From: Clostridia bacterium
Lineage (GTDB): Bacteria; Bacillota; Clostridia; Christensenellales; Pumilibacteraceae
DNA: 35,643 bases
Direction: 5' to 3'
Assembly (NCBI GenBank): GCA_022791915.1
Contig: JAAWAB010000019.1
Coordinates: 1-35,643, forward strand
Each line of letters begins with the position of its first letter. The stretch's first letter is position 1. The notes under the pieces were generated by a model. It was not told where the DNA came from and made no database searches. It saw only the letters and a list, made by a program, of their open reading frames with translations. Of the stretch, positions 16,549 through 24,185 are shown in pieces. Made by a program: the position numbers and the translations under genes.

Positions 16549-18586
16549 CGCCAAAAAGAAAATTCTGATAGTAGACGATTCGGAACTCAACCGTTCGCTG
16601 TTATCCGACATGCTTTCCGACAGCTTCGAGATTGTAGAGGCGGAAAACGGCATGGAGGCAATGACGATTCTGCATGAGCAGGAATTGGAAATCTGCTTAA
16701 TGCTTTTAGACATCGTAATGCCCATAATGGACGGATTCGAAGTGCTTGCCATGATGAATCAGAAGGGGTGGATAAAAACCATTCCCGTGATTATGATTTC
16801 CGCCGAAACGGGGGGCGCTTACATAGACAGGGCATACGACCTCGGCGCAATCGATTACATAAGCCGTCCGTTTGACGAGCGCACCGTAATGCACCGTGTG
16901 ACCAGCAACTTCATGCTCACCGTCAAGCAGAAAGAAATGTCCGAGATGTTATCGGAACAGATTTACGAGAAAGAGAAAGATAATAGCTTGATGATTGAAA
17001 TTCTGTCGCACATTGTGGAGTTTCGGAACGGCGAGAGCGGTCTGCACGTGTTGCACGTGCATGCCATTACCGATATGCTACTCGAACAGTTGGTGAAAAA
17101 GACGGACAAATATCCGCTTTCGGCGCAGGAGCGGCGGCTGATAGGAAACGCGTCGGCGCTACATGACATAGGAAAGATTTCCATACCGTCCGAAGTGCTC
17201 AATAAGCCGGGACGCTTTACGCCCGAAGAATTCGAGATTATGAAAGGGCATACGATTGAAGGCGCGAACATGCTTTCCGCCATACCGTTCCGTGGCAACG
17301 AATCGCTCATTCAACTCGGTTATCAGATTTGCCGCTGGCATCACGAGCGGTACGACGGCAAGGGGTATCCCGACGGATTAAAGGGCGACGAAATTCCCAT
17401 TGCCGCGCAGGTGGTGGCTATGGCGGACGTGTACGACGCGCTTACGAGCGAGCGGGTGTATAAGCCCGCATACACGCCCGAACAGGCAATGCATATGATA
17501 TTAAACGGGGAGTGCGGCGTATTCAATCCGTTACTGCTCGACTGTCTGCGCGATATTTCGGGCAAGCTCAAAGAGGAACTGAACGTGATATCGTTCGGGC
17601 ATGTTACCGAAAGCGGTATCCGCGATACGGTAGAACGCACGCTCAAAAGCGGCGGACAGGACGTTTCCAATCGTTCGATACGACTGCTCGAACGCGAACG
17701 CATGAAATTCAAGTTTTTAGCGGATATTTCGGGCGAGATTATGTTTGAATACAGCGACGTGCCGCAGATGATTTCGCTTTCGGAATGGGGCTCGGAAACA
17801 CTCGGAATGCCTGTGAAAATCGTAGACCCCGCAACCAATGCGCAGTGGCTGAACATATTCCCCGAAAAGGACTTTGCCGATTTTACCGAGGGAGTTAAGC
17901 GCACGACGCCCGAGAATCCCGTATTCAACCGCAAATATCTGCTCACAATCGGCGGAGAAAAGCGGTGGTGCAAGGTGATTGCCAAGGTAATGTGGGGCGA
18001 TAGCGAAGCGCCCGAGTTCGACGGCGCCATAGGTAAAATTGTGGATATCAACGACGAAACGGTTTCTATGCAGTCGTTGGAGCGCAAAGCCGAACACGAT
18101 TCGCGCACGGGGCTGTTTAATCACAATGCCGCCAAAAAGCGTATTTCGGCGGCGCTTGCCGAAGGAAAAGGCAAGCACTACGCATTGGCGGTTTTCGATT
18201 TGGATAACTTTAAGAGCGCCAACGACGTATACGGGCATTTGTTCGGCGACGAGATTCTGGAAACAGTGGCGAACCGAATCCGCGAAAATATACGAAGTAC
18301 CGATATTGCAGCGCGTATGGGCGGCGACGAGTTTATTCTGTTTATGGAATACAAAGATTCGGTAGAACCGCAAATCAAGCGTATTTTCGAGCGGCTCACC
18401 AAGCGGCACAAAGATTTCGACGTGAGCGTGAGTATGGGAATTGCATGCACGAAAGACTGCAAGGAAGATTACGACACACTGTTCACCATGGCGGACACCG
18501 CGATGTATACCGTTAAGCGCGAGTCCAAAAATTCTTATTGTTTCTACAACCCTACGATGACGACTGTGTTGCGTGGGGAGGAATAA
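16541..18586 (+). CDS. Response regulator with HD-GYP and GGDEF domains (c-di-GMP turnover)
   Basis: The 681-residue protein has a receiver domain (Asp57 in LLDIVMPIMDG), an HD-GYP phosphodiesterase domain (HDIGK at 208-212; HHERYDGKGYP around 267-277), a PAS-like segment (about 390-510) and a C-terminal GGDEF domain with an intact GGDEF at 594-598. An RxxD inhibitory site (RSTD, 585-588) lies five residues before GGDEF, as in product-inhibited diguanylate cyclases. It can in principle both make and degrade cyclic di-GMP, with the receiver setting the balance. It overlaps the kinase gene and precedes the HPt gene, so it is the likely end of the relay. Confidence 0.9.
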   Translation: MNNAKKKILIVDDSELNRSLLSDMLSDSFEIVEAENGMEAMTILHEQELEICLMLLDIVMPIMDGFEVLAMMNQKGWIKTIPVIMISAETGGAYIDRAYDLGAIDYISRPFDERTVMHRVTSNFMLTVKQKEMSEMLSEQIYEKEKDNSLMIEILSHIVEFRNGESGLHVLHVHAITDMLLEQLVKKTDKYPLSAQERRLIGNASALHDIGKISIPSEVLNKPGRFTPEEFEIMKGHTIEGANMLSAIPFRGNESLIQLGYQICRWHHERYDGKGYPDGLKGDEIPIAAQVVAMADVYDALTSERVYKPAYTPEQAMHMILNGECGVFNPLLLDCLRDISGKLKEELNVISFGHVTESGIRDTVERTLKSGGQDVSNRSIRLLERERMKFKFLADISGEIMFEYSDVPQMISLSEWGSETLGMPVKIVDPATNAQWLNIFPEKDFADFTEGVKRTTPENPVFNRKYLLTIGGEKRWCKVIAKVMWGDSEAPEFDGAIGKIVDINDETVSMQSLERKAEHDSRTGLFNHNAAKKRISAALAEGKGKHYALAVFDLDNFKSANDVYGHLFGDEILETVANRIRENIRSTDIAARMGGDEFILFMEYKDSVEPQIKRIFERLTKRHKDFDVSVSMGIACTKDCKEDYDTLFTMADTAMYTVKRESKNSYCFYNPTMTTVLRGEE

Positions 18587-18617
18587 AGATTTTTCGGTAA
18601 AAAGGAGATGAAATAAA

Positions 18618-18974
18618 ATGACGGTTCAGGAATGTTATGCCGCAATGGGCGCCGACTATGCCGACGTTATGAGCCGATTGCGCACCGACGAGAGAATTAC
18701 CAAGTTTTTAATCAAAGTAGCTGATGACAAGAGCTATGCGCTGTTAATCGATTCGTTGAATGCGCGCAACATGGAAGAGGCGTTTCGCGCCGCGCATACG
18801 CTGAAAGGCGTGTGTATGAATCTTTCGCTTAACAAGCTGTATTCATCGGCGGCACAGCTGACGGAAGCGCTTCGGGGCAGAACGGAATACGGCGCCGACA
18901 TCGAGCCGCTGCTTGCCTGTGTGAAAGACGACTACGAACATACGGTGAGTTGTATCCGTACTTTACAGGGCTGA
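18618..18974 (+). CDS. HPt phosphotransfer protein
   Basis: This 118-residue all-helical protein contains the HPt signature AAHTLKGVCMNL with the phospho-acceptor His60. It would shuttle phosphate between the kinase receivers and the c-di-GMP regulator. The AAAGGAG ribosome site is strong, and it lies 31 nt after the regulator gene in the same operon. The length is typical of a free-standing HPt module. Confidence 0.88.
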   Translation: MTVQECYAAMGADYADVMSRLRTDERITKFLIKVADDKSYALLIDSLNARNMEEAFRAAHTLKGVCMNLSLNKLYSSAAQLTEALRGRTEYGADIEPLLACVKDDYEHTVSCIRTLQG

Positions 18975-19017
18975 TACAAAACGCGCAAAACCGAAAGGGA
19001 AGGAGGAATAAAAGCAT

Positions 19018-19248
19018 ATGTCGAGAAAGAGCGACCTGAAAAAGGCGATTGCCGAAAGCGAACAGGAAATCGAATCGTTGGAGAAAAAGCGCATACGCTC
19101 GCAGTCTGCGCTATTGGAAGCATTTTTGAACCACACCGAGCCGAATGAAAAGGACGCCGAATATTTCAAGGTGTTTTCTTCGCTCATCGAGTTAGAGCGC
19201 GACAATCTGCGCAAACTGAATGCCGAACTGGAATCTTTGGGTGGCTGA
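19018..19248 (+). CDS. Small coiled-coil protein, unknown
   Basis: The 76-residue, highly charged protein is predicted to be almost wholly helical, with heptad-like spacing in KKAIAESEQEIESLEKKR and ELERDNLRKLNAELESL. A very strong AAGGAGG ribosome site precedes ATG 19018. It lies 43 nt after the HPt gene and before the operon terminator, so it is the last gene of the phosphorelay operon. A structural or adaptor role in the relay is plausible but not shown. The family is not recognised. Confidence 0.7.
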   Translation: MSRKSDLKKAIAESEQEIESLEKKRIRSQSALLEAFLNHTEPNEKDAEYFKVFSSLIELERDNLRKLNAELESLGG

Positions 19249-19322
19249 CCGACTGTTGTGTGAACGGAAAGGGCAGGTAAGTAATTCTTATTGCGTATAA
19301 GTTGGGAACAAACGGCAAAATA

Positions 19323-19353
19323 AAAACACAGTTGCATTTGCAACTGTGTTTTG
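19323..19353. terminator. Bidirectional terminator
   Basis: Perfect 13-bp stem AAAACACAGTTGC (19323-19335) / GCAACTGTGTTTT (19340-19352) with an ATTT loop. It ends the phosphorelay operon and, from the other side, rpsT. Confidence 0.88.
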
Positions 19354-19367
19354 TTTACGATAGGGGA

Positions 19368-19991
19368 TTATTCCGCTTTGGGTTCTTCTTTGCTTTCTTC
19401 TGCGGGAGTTTCCGTTGCGGCTTTTTTGGTGGTTTTCTTCGCCTTGGGCTTTTCTTCCGTTTGTTCGGCGGGTTCGGCTTTGGCTGTTTTTTTGGCGGGT
19501 TTCTTTTCTTTTACTTCTTCCGCATCTTTTTCCTTTTTCTTGCCGCCTTTTTTGGCTTTGGCTTCGGCTTCGAGTTTGGCTTTTTCCGCTTCGATGCGCG
19601 CCGCTTTGCGTTCCGCCGCTTTTGCTTGATATTCGGCTTTTTGCTGTGCGCGGATTTCCTGCGCGGCTTTTGCTTTTTCCGCCGCGATGGTCTTGTTGTC
19701 TTTTTTAATTACAATAACGACTTTGCCGCTCTTTACGTCGGAAAGGCGCTTTGCGATTGCCGACTTTTTATTCGCCGCCTGATTTTTGTGGATAACGCCT
19801 TTGGACGCGGTTTGGTCGATAACCGACATCACTTCGGGCAACATTTTTTCGGCGCCTTCAATATCGTTGGTGTCGATGGCGTTGTTGAACTTTTTAATTG
19901 CGTGATTCATGCGCGTTTTGTAAGCGCGGTTCTGTTCGTTCTTCTTTTCTGCAATCAACACGCGTTTTTTCGCGGATTTAATGTTGGGCAC
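19368..19991 (-). CDS. rpsT: 30S ribosomal protein S20 with long C-terminal extension
   Basis: Residues 1 to about 88 are a normal S20 (MPNIKSAKKRV, then RAYKTRMNHAIKKF and VIHKNQAANKKSAIAKRL), which binds 16S rRNA. S20 usually has 85-90 residues, but this one has 207: about 120 extra residues rich in Lys, Ala and Glu, helical and low in complexity, follow without a stop or frameshift. GTG 19991 has the GAAGGAG ribosome site 8 nt upstream and its own promoter. The order rpsT minus, gpr plus is the common Firmicutes one. The tail may contact rRNA or the ribosome surface; its role is unknown. Confidence 0.9.
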   Translation of the reverse strand: MPNIKSAKKRVLIAEKKNEQNRAYKTRMNHAIKKFNNAIDTNDIEGAEKMLPEVMSVIDQTASKGVIHKNQAANKKSAIAKRLSDVKSGKVVIVIKKDNKTIAAEKAKAAQEIRAQQKAEYQAKAAERKAARIEAEKAKLEAEAKAKKGGKKKEKDAEEVKEKKPAKKTAKAEPAEQTEEKPKAKKTTKKAATETPAEESKEEPKAE

Positions 19992-20052
19992 GGGTCTTTC
20001 TCCTTCTATATAAAAAAATGTATTTTATGATTCCGTACAAAGTACATTACCT

Positions 20053-20081
20053 ATTTTATCACAAATATTTACGAATTGCAA
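20053..20081 (-). promoter_or_regulatory. Promoter for rpsT
   Basis: TTGCAA (20081-20076), 17-bp spacer, TAAAAT (20058-20053) on the minus strand. It leaves a leader of about 55 nt. Confidence 0.7.
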
Positions 20082-20122
20082 GTGATAAAAGCAACATTTT
20101 TTGCTCAAACTGATATTAGTTT

Positions 20123-20899
20123 ATGAAAAGAACGGATATGGCGTGCGATTTTCTGCCGCACGACGAAACACAAACGGAATATATTCGCAGCTTTACCGTT
20201 ACGGTAGACGACGAGCTTGCCCGCAAATTGCGTCGTCCGAAGGGAAGATACTGCACGGTAGAGAGCCGCGCCGTGCCCGAGCGCGAGCGCACACGCTTTC
20301 GTGATATTGCCGCGCATATCGAAGGGGCGATTCGCAGACTGTTGCCGAGCGCGGTAAAGTCGGTGCTGGTGGCGGGGCTGGGCAATCCCAACATGACAGC
20401 CGATTCGCTGGGAGCGAAAACGTGCGCGCGCATTATGGCAACGCGCCGAACGGACGAAAAGGACACGCACGCCGCCGTGAGCGTACTTACGCCCAACGTG
20501 CTCGGCGTGACGGGAATCGAGAGTTTTGACGTGATTGCGGGCGTGGTGGAGCGCACGTCGCCCGACGCGGTGCTTGCGGTAGACAGCTTGGCGTCTGCCG
20601 CCGTTTCGCGGATTGCGTCCGCTTTTCAGGTGACGGACACGGGAATCACGCCCGGTAGCGGCGTGAGCAATCACCGCGCGCGGCTGTGCCATGCGTCGTT
20701 GGGGGTGCCCGTGCTTTCGGTGGGCGTGCCGCTTGTGGTGTATGCGTCTACCATTATAGAGGACGCAACGGGAAAAGAGTGCCCCCAAGAGAGCATGGAC
20801 GAAGTGGGGCGCATGGTGGTTACGCTCAAAGATATCGATTTATATGTGGCGGATTGCGCCGACATTTTATCCGCCGCAATCACGCAGGCGTTTTTATAG
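20123..20899 (+). CDS. gpr: Germination protease GPR
   Basis: GPR degrades the small acid-soluble proteins that coat DNA in spores, when the spore germinates. The 258 residues carry the family pattern: RTDMA at 3-7, VLVAGLGNPNMTADSLG (about 80-96), TPNVLGVTGIES and VLAVDSLASA. It is shorter than the Bacillus enzyme (about 370). In Bacillus megaterium GPR is activated by cutting inside a TD-LA sequence after 15 residues; here the matching site TD/MA leaves a propeptide of only five residues. A stop codon at 20117-20119 in frame, just before ATG 20123, fixes the start. No ribosome site is visible upstream. This gene marks the organism as a spore former. Confidence 0.9.
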   Translation: MKRTDMACDFLPHDETQTEYIRSFTVTVDDELARKLRRPKGRYCTVESRAVPERERTRFRDIAAHIEGAIRRLLPSAVKSVLVAGLGNPNMTADSLGAKTCARIMATRRTDEKDTHAAVSVLTPNVLGVTGIESFDVIAGVVERTSPDAVLAVDSLASAAVSRIASAFQVTDTGITPGSGVSNHRARLCHASLGVPVLSVGVPLVVYASTIIEDATGKECPQESMDEVGRMVVTLKDIDLYVADCADILSAAITQAFL

Positions 20900-20940
20900 A
20901 AAGAATGAAATAGGCGTAATCGGTAAAAAATGCGCTTGCA

Positions 20941-20967
20941 AAAAAATGTCGGAAAATGGCATTTTTT
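20941..20967 (+). terminator. AT-rich hairpin after gpr
   Basis: AAAAAATG (20941-20948) pairs with CATTTTTT (20960-20967), extended by T-G and C-G pairs inside. The T-run end makes it a probable weak terminator. It argues against murI starting at ATG 20956 or 20968, which lie within or at the edge of this stem. Confidence 0.5.
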
Positions 20968-20994
20968 ATGCGGCGGCGCATATACATAAAGGGT

Positions 20995-21699
20995 ATGAAA
21001 GGGAATCCCATAGGTATTTTCGATAGCGGGTCGGGCGGGCTGACCGTGCTCGATACTTGTCGTAGGCTGTTGCCCGACGAGAATTTTGTGTATGTTTCCG
21101 ACTTCCGCACGGGCGGTTGGGGAAATTTGTCCGAACGGCAAATCGGCGAGCGGGCGGAATCGTGCGTGAAAAAATTGCTCGAATACGACTGCAAAGCGAT
21201 TGTTGCGGCATGCAACACGGCAACCGAAGTGGCAATCTCCCAATTACGCAGCGGTTTTCCGGTACCGTTTGTGGGCGTGGAACCCGCATTGCGTCCTGCC
21301 TTAAAAGCATATCCCGACGGAAAAATTTTAGTGCTTTGCACGCCTGCCACCGCGCGGCAACAAAAGTTTCGCGCGCTATTGCGCGACGCGGGAAGTGCGC
21401 GGGTAGAAGTGCGCCCGCTTCCCAAACTGGCGGCGCGGATTGAAAGCAATTTGGATAAATTGGATACGTTACGCGACGATGCGGAACGGAGTATGGACGG
21501 AGCGGACGCCGATGCGGTGGTGTTGGGGTGTACACACTATGTGTTTATTCGTTATATGTTCGAGCAACTTGCGGGCGGCGCCGAGCACGTGTTTGACGGT
21601 AACGACGGGGTTGCGCGGCGGCTGCAATCGATTTTGCACGAGCAAGGCATTGCCGCGCCTGCGGGCAAAATGGGGCAAGTGATTTTCGATACGATATAG
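20995..21699 (+). CDS. murI: Glutamate racemase
   Basis: This enzyme makes D-glutamate for peptidoglycan. From ATG 20995 it has 234 residues and opens MKGNPIGIFDSGSGGLTVLD, the standard start of the family. The two catalytic cysteines are visible, Cys73 in AACNTAT and the later one in GCTHY. The usual PYG substrate motif after the first glycine-rich loop is replaced by GWG (TGGWGN, 39-44), which is unusual. GGG is only 1 nt from the ATG, so the ribosome site is poor; in-frame ATGs at 20956 and 20968 are alternatives. It could be a related amino-acid racemase, but MurI is most likely. Confidence 0.8.
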   Translation: MKGNPIGIFDSGSGGLTVLDTCRRLLPDENFVYVSDFRTGGWGNLSERQIGERAESCVKKLLEYDCKAIVAACNTATEVAISQLRSGFPVPFVGVEPALRPALKAYPDGKILVLCTPATARQQKFRALLRDAGSARVEVRPLPKLAARIESNLDKLDTLRDDAERSMDGADADAVVLGCTHYVFIRYMFEQLAGGAEHVFDGNDGVARRLQSILHEQGIAAPAGKMGQVIFDTI

Positions 21700-21704
21700 A
21701 GCGC

Positions 21705-22484
21705 ATGTTTGTGTGCTTTACGGCGCACACTATGCGTATGCTTACCAAAACTTCCATTGCATTCGGATTGGTGTATATTCCCGTGCGGCTGTCGCCTGCG
21801 GCGCGTCGGGCGGAAATCGGCTTTCATATGCTCGATAAAAACGGCAGTCGGATTCGATATAAAAAAGTGAACGATAACGGCGAAGAAATCGAGCACAAGG
21901 ACATTGTGCGCGGATACGAATACGAAAAAGGAAAATTCGTCACCTTTACCGATGACGAATTGGAACAAATCAAGTCCGAAAAGGACAGGCAAATCACCAT
22001 AACGCAGTTTGTGTCGGCGTCGGAAATCGACCCCGTATACTACGAAAAAAGTTACTATTTGTCGCCTATGGGTGGGGAGAAAGCGTATTCGCTGTTTGTG
22101 TCGGCGCTTAACAAGCAGAAAAAAGTGGGGATTGCCAAAGCGGTGCCGTCTAACAAAGAAGTGCTTGTGGCGGTGCGCGCCGACGGGGACAGGGCGATTT
22201 TGAGTACGCTTTACTATCCGTCGGAATTGTTGCCGCCGCCCGCCGTGGAAATCTGCGCGGGAAACAAAGAAGAACTCAATCTTGCCTGTACGTTGATTGA
22301 CACCATGACAAAGCCGTTTAAGCCGGACGAATACACCGACGAATACCGCGAAACCTTGCAAAAGGCGATTGACGAGAAGATTGCGGGCAATAAAGTTACC
22401 GTGCCGAGCGAAGGCAAGCCGACGCACGTACTGGGATTATTGGACGCATTGCGCGCCAGTTTGGGCGAACAGCCGCATGCATAG
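21705..22484 (+). CDS. ku: Ku protein (non-homologous end joining)
   Basis: Bacterial Ku forms a ring on double-strand DNA ends and recruits LigD. The 259 residues carry the family pattern: TKTSIAFGLVYIPVRLSPA near the N-terminus, GFHMLDKNGSRIRYKKV, and a C-terminal part ending around THVLGLLDALRASL. Family members usually start close to the SIAFGLV motif, so ATG 21732 or 21738 may be the real start; none has a clear ribosome site. No ligD gene is in the window. It follows murI by 5 nt and lies near gpr, which fits a role in repairing spore DNA on outgrowth, as known for Bacillus Ku. Confidence 0.87.
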   Translation: MFVCFTAHTMRMLTKTSIAFGLVYIPVRLSPAARRAEIGFHMLDKNGSRIRYKKVNDNGEEIEHKDIVRGYEYEKGKFVTFTDDELEQIKSEKDRQITITQFVSASEIDPVYYEKSYYLSPMGGEKAYSLFVSALNKQKKVGIAKAVPSNKEVLVAVRADGDRAILSTLYYPSELLPPPAVEICAGNKEELNLACTLIDTMTKPFKPDEYTDEYRETLQKAIDEKIAGNKVTVPSEGKPTHVLGLLDALRASLGEQPHA

Positions 22485-22489
22485 ATTTG

Positions 22490-22699
22490 TCAGATGTCGT
22501 CCAGCCCCAAAAGGAAATCGGCGGAAACGTCTAAACTCTTGCACAGAAGGCGGAGCGTCTGAATGCTCGGGAATGCTTTGCCGCTTTTATAGTCGCTGAT
22601 ACACTGTTTGGAAACATTTGCGCTTTCGGCAATTTGCACCTGTGAGTTTTTGGTCATTTTGAGCGCTTCGTTGAACCGCTCGGTGAATATATCTTTCAT
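22490..22699 (-). CDS. XRE-family transcriptional regulator
   Basis: This 69-residue protein is a single Cro/CI-type helix-turn-helix domain: QVQIAESANVSKQCISDYKS spans helices 2-3, followed by PSIQTLRLLCKSLDVSADFLL. It has no other domain. It converges on ku (6 nt apart) and is divergent from the radical-SAM gene, whose upstream region carries inverted repeats (22719-22759) that may be its operator. A TACAAT -10 lies 6 nt before the ATG, so the transcript may start at the start codon; GGAG lies 14 nt upstream, a poor distance. It probably controls itself and the DNA-repair pair. Confidence 0.85.
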   Translation of the reverse strand: MKDIFTERFNEALKMTKNSQVQIAESANVSKQCISDYKSGKAFPSIQTLRLLCKSLDVSADFLLGLDDI

Positions 22700-22718
22700 A
22701 TTTGTATTGTACGCTCCG

Positions 22719-22762
22719 ATAGTACGCTCTTACTTGACAGTATGGTAGTATCGTACTATTTT
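22719..22762. promoter_or_regulatory. Candidate XRE operator with embedded -35
   Basis: ATAGTACG (22719-22726) is the exact inverse of CGTACTAT (22752-22759), with 25 bp between. A second palindrome, TAGTA-TCG-TACTA, lies at 22746-22758. TTGACA at 22734-22739 sits between the arms, with TATTTT 17 bp downstream, so a bound repressor would block a plus-strand promoter. Confidence 0.5.
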
Positions 22763-22817
22763 CCGTTTGGGGAAAAGGGGTGTTCCCGATTGGGAACAGT
22801 CGATTTGCTCGGAATTG

Positions 22818-22846
22818 TTTACATTTCGGCTTTTTTGTGGTATACT
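22818..22846 (+). promoter_or_regulatory. Promoter for the radical-SAM gene
   Basis: TTTACA (22818-22823), 17-bp spacer, TATACT (22841-22846). The projected start is about 3 nt before ATG 22856, so the mRNA would be nearly leaderless. Confidence 0.65.
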
Positions 22847-22855
22847 GAAAACGGT

Positions 22856-24151
22856 ATGGACATATTCGACAAACTGAAAATTCTGACGGACGCGGCAAAG
22901 TACGACGTGGCATGCACGTCGAGCGGCGTAGACAGGGCGAGCGACGGCAACGGAATCGGGTCGGCGGCGTCTTGCGGGATTTGTCATACCTTTTCGGCGG
23001 ACGGGCGGTGCGTGTCGTTACTCAAAATTCTGATGAGCAACGTGTGCGCATATGATTGCGTTTATTGCGTGAATCGCAAAAGTAACGACGTGCCGCGCGC
23101 TACGTTTACGCCGCGGGAGATTGCCGACCTTACCATCAATTTTTACAGACGCAACTATATTGAAGGATTGTTTCTTTCGAGCGCAGTGATAAGCGACCCC
23201 ACGCGCACCACCGAACTGATGACCGAGGCGTTGCGCATTTTGCGGGAAGAGTATCGCTTTTACGGATACATTCATGCCAAAGCGATTCCGGGCGCCGACA
23301 CCGACGCGCTCTATTTGCTCGGGCTGTATGCCGACCGCATGAGCGTGAACATCGAGTTGCCGAGTGAAAAGAGTCTGAATCTTTTGGCGCCGAAAAAGAC
23401 GCGTTCCGCCATACTGTCGCCCATGGGATTTATTCGCGACGGAATCCGTGAATCGTCGCATGCCGTGGCAAAGTTTCGCCATGCGCCCAAGTTTGCACCC
23501 GCGGGGCAAAGCACGCAGATGATTGTGGGGGCGAGCGGCGAGAGCGACCGTCAGATTATGAATCTGACTGAGTCGTTATACGATAAATATCGATTGAAAC
23601 GCGTGTTTTTTTCGGCATATGTGCCTACGGTAACATCGGGACTGTTGCCGAGCGTAGACACCAAGCCGCCGCTGTTGCGCGAGCACAGGCTGTATCAAGC
23701 CGACTGGCTGTTACGCTATTACGGTTTTAAGGCGGGAGAATTATTAGACGAAGGGGAAAACTTCAATTTATACGTAGACCCCAAATGCGGGTGGGCGCTC
23801 GGGCATTTGGAATTTTTTCCCGTGAACGTGAACACTGCCGCATACGAAACGTTGTTGCGTGTGCCCGGAATAGGCGTGACGAGTGCAAAGCGGATTGTGG
23901 CGGCGCGTCGGGCGCGGTCGCTTGATTTTGCCGCGCTTAAAAAGATGGGCGTAGTGCTCAAACGCGCAAAGTACTTTATTGAATGCGGAGAAAGAAACAA
24001 CGATATCAAATTGACCGAAAGCGCGATTTTGCGCGGATTGTTATCGGACGTGAGCTATTCGCGTCTTACGGCGAAACAGATATCGTTTTTCGACGCCGAG
24101 CCGCAGGCGGGCGAAGAAGAGAGTATAAAAGCGTTACTCGGGCAGTTCTGA
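22856..24151 (+). CDS. Putative DNA modification/repair radical SAM protein (TIGR03916 type)
   Basis: From ATG 22856 the protein has 431 residues. The radical-SAM cluster motif CxxxCxxC is at Cys64, Cys68 and Cys71 (CAYDCVYC), preceded by other cysteines at 40, 43 and 52. A helix-hairpin-helix DNA-binding motif lies near the C-terminus (LLRVPGIGVTSAKRIVAARR). This arrangement, and the TIGR03915-like partner directly downstream, match the TIGR03916 family, thought to act in DNA repair; its reaction is not established. The longer frame from 22742 includes the promoter, so it is not used. No ribosome site precedes the ATG. Confidence 0.85.
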   Translation: MDIFDKLKILTDAAKYDVACTSSGVDRASDGNGIGSAASCGICHTFSADGRCVSLLKILMSNVCAYDCVYCVNRKSNDVPRATFTPREIADLTINFYRRNYIEGLFLSSAVISDPTRTTELMTEALRILREEYRFYGYIHAKAIPGADTDALYLLGLYADRMSVNIELPSEKSLNLLAPKKTRSAILSPMGFIRDGIRESSHAVAKFRHAPKFAPAGQSTQMIVGASGESDRQIMNLTESLYDKYRLKRVFFSAYVPTVTSGLLPSVDTKPPLLREHRLYQADWLLRYYGFKAGELLDEGENFNLYVDPKCGWALGHLEFFPVNVNTAAYETLLRVPGIGVTSAKRIVAARRARSLDFAALKKMGVVLKRAKYFIECGERNNDIKLTESAILRGLLSDVSYSRLTAKQISFFDAEPQAGEEESIKALLGQF

Positions 24152-24185
24152 CGGAGAACGTGGTTTGCCATGCGGAGAGAGCACG

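Noticed and set aside
24165..24185. TTG 24165 as start of the TIGR03915-type gene
   Set aside because: ATG 24186 has GGAG 8 nt upstream, while the TTG has none.
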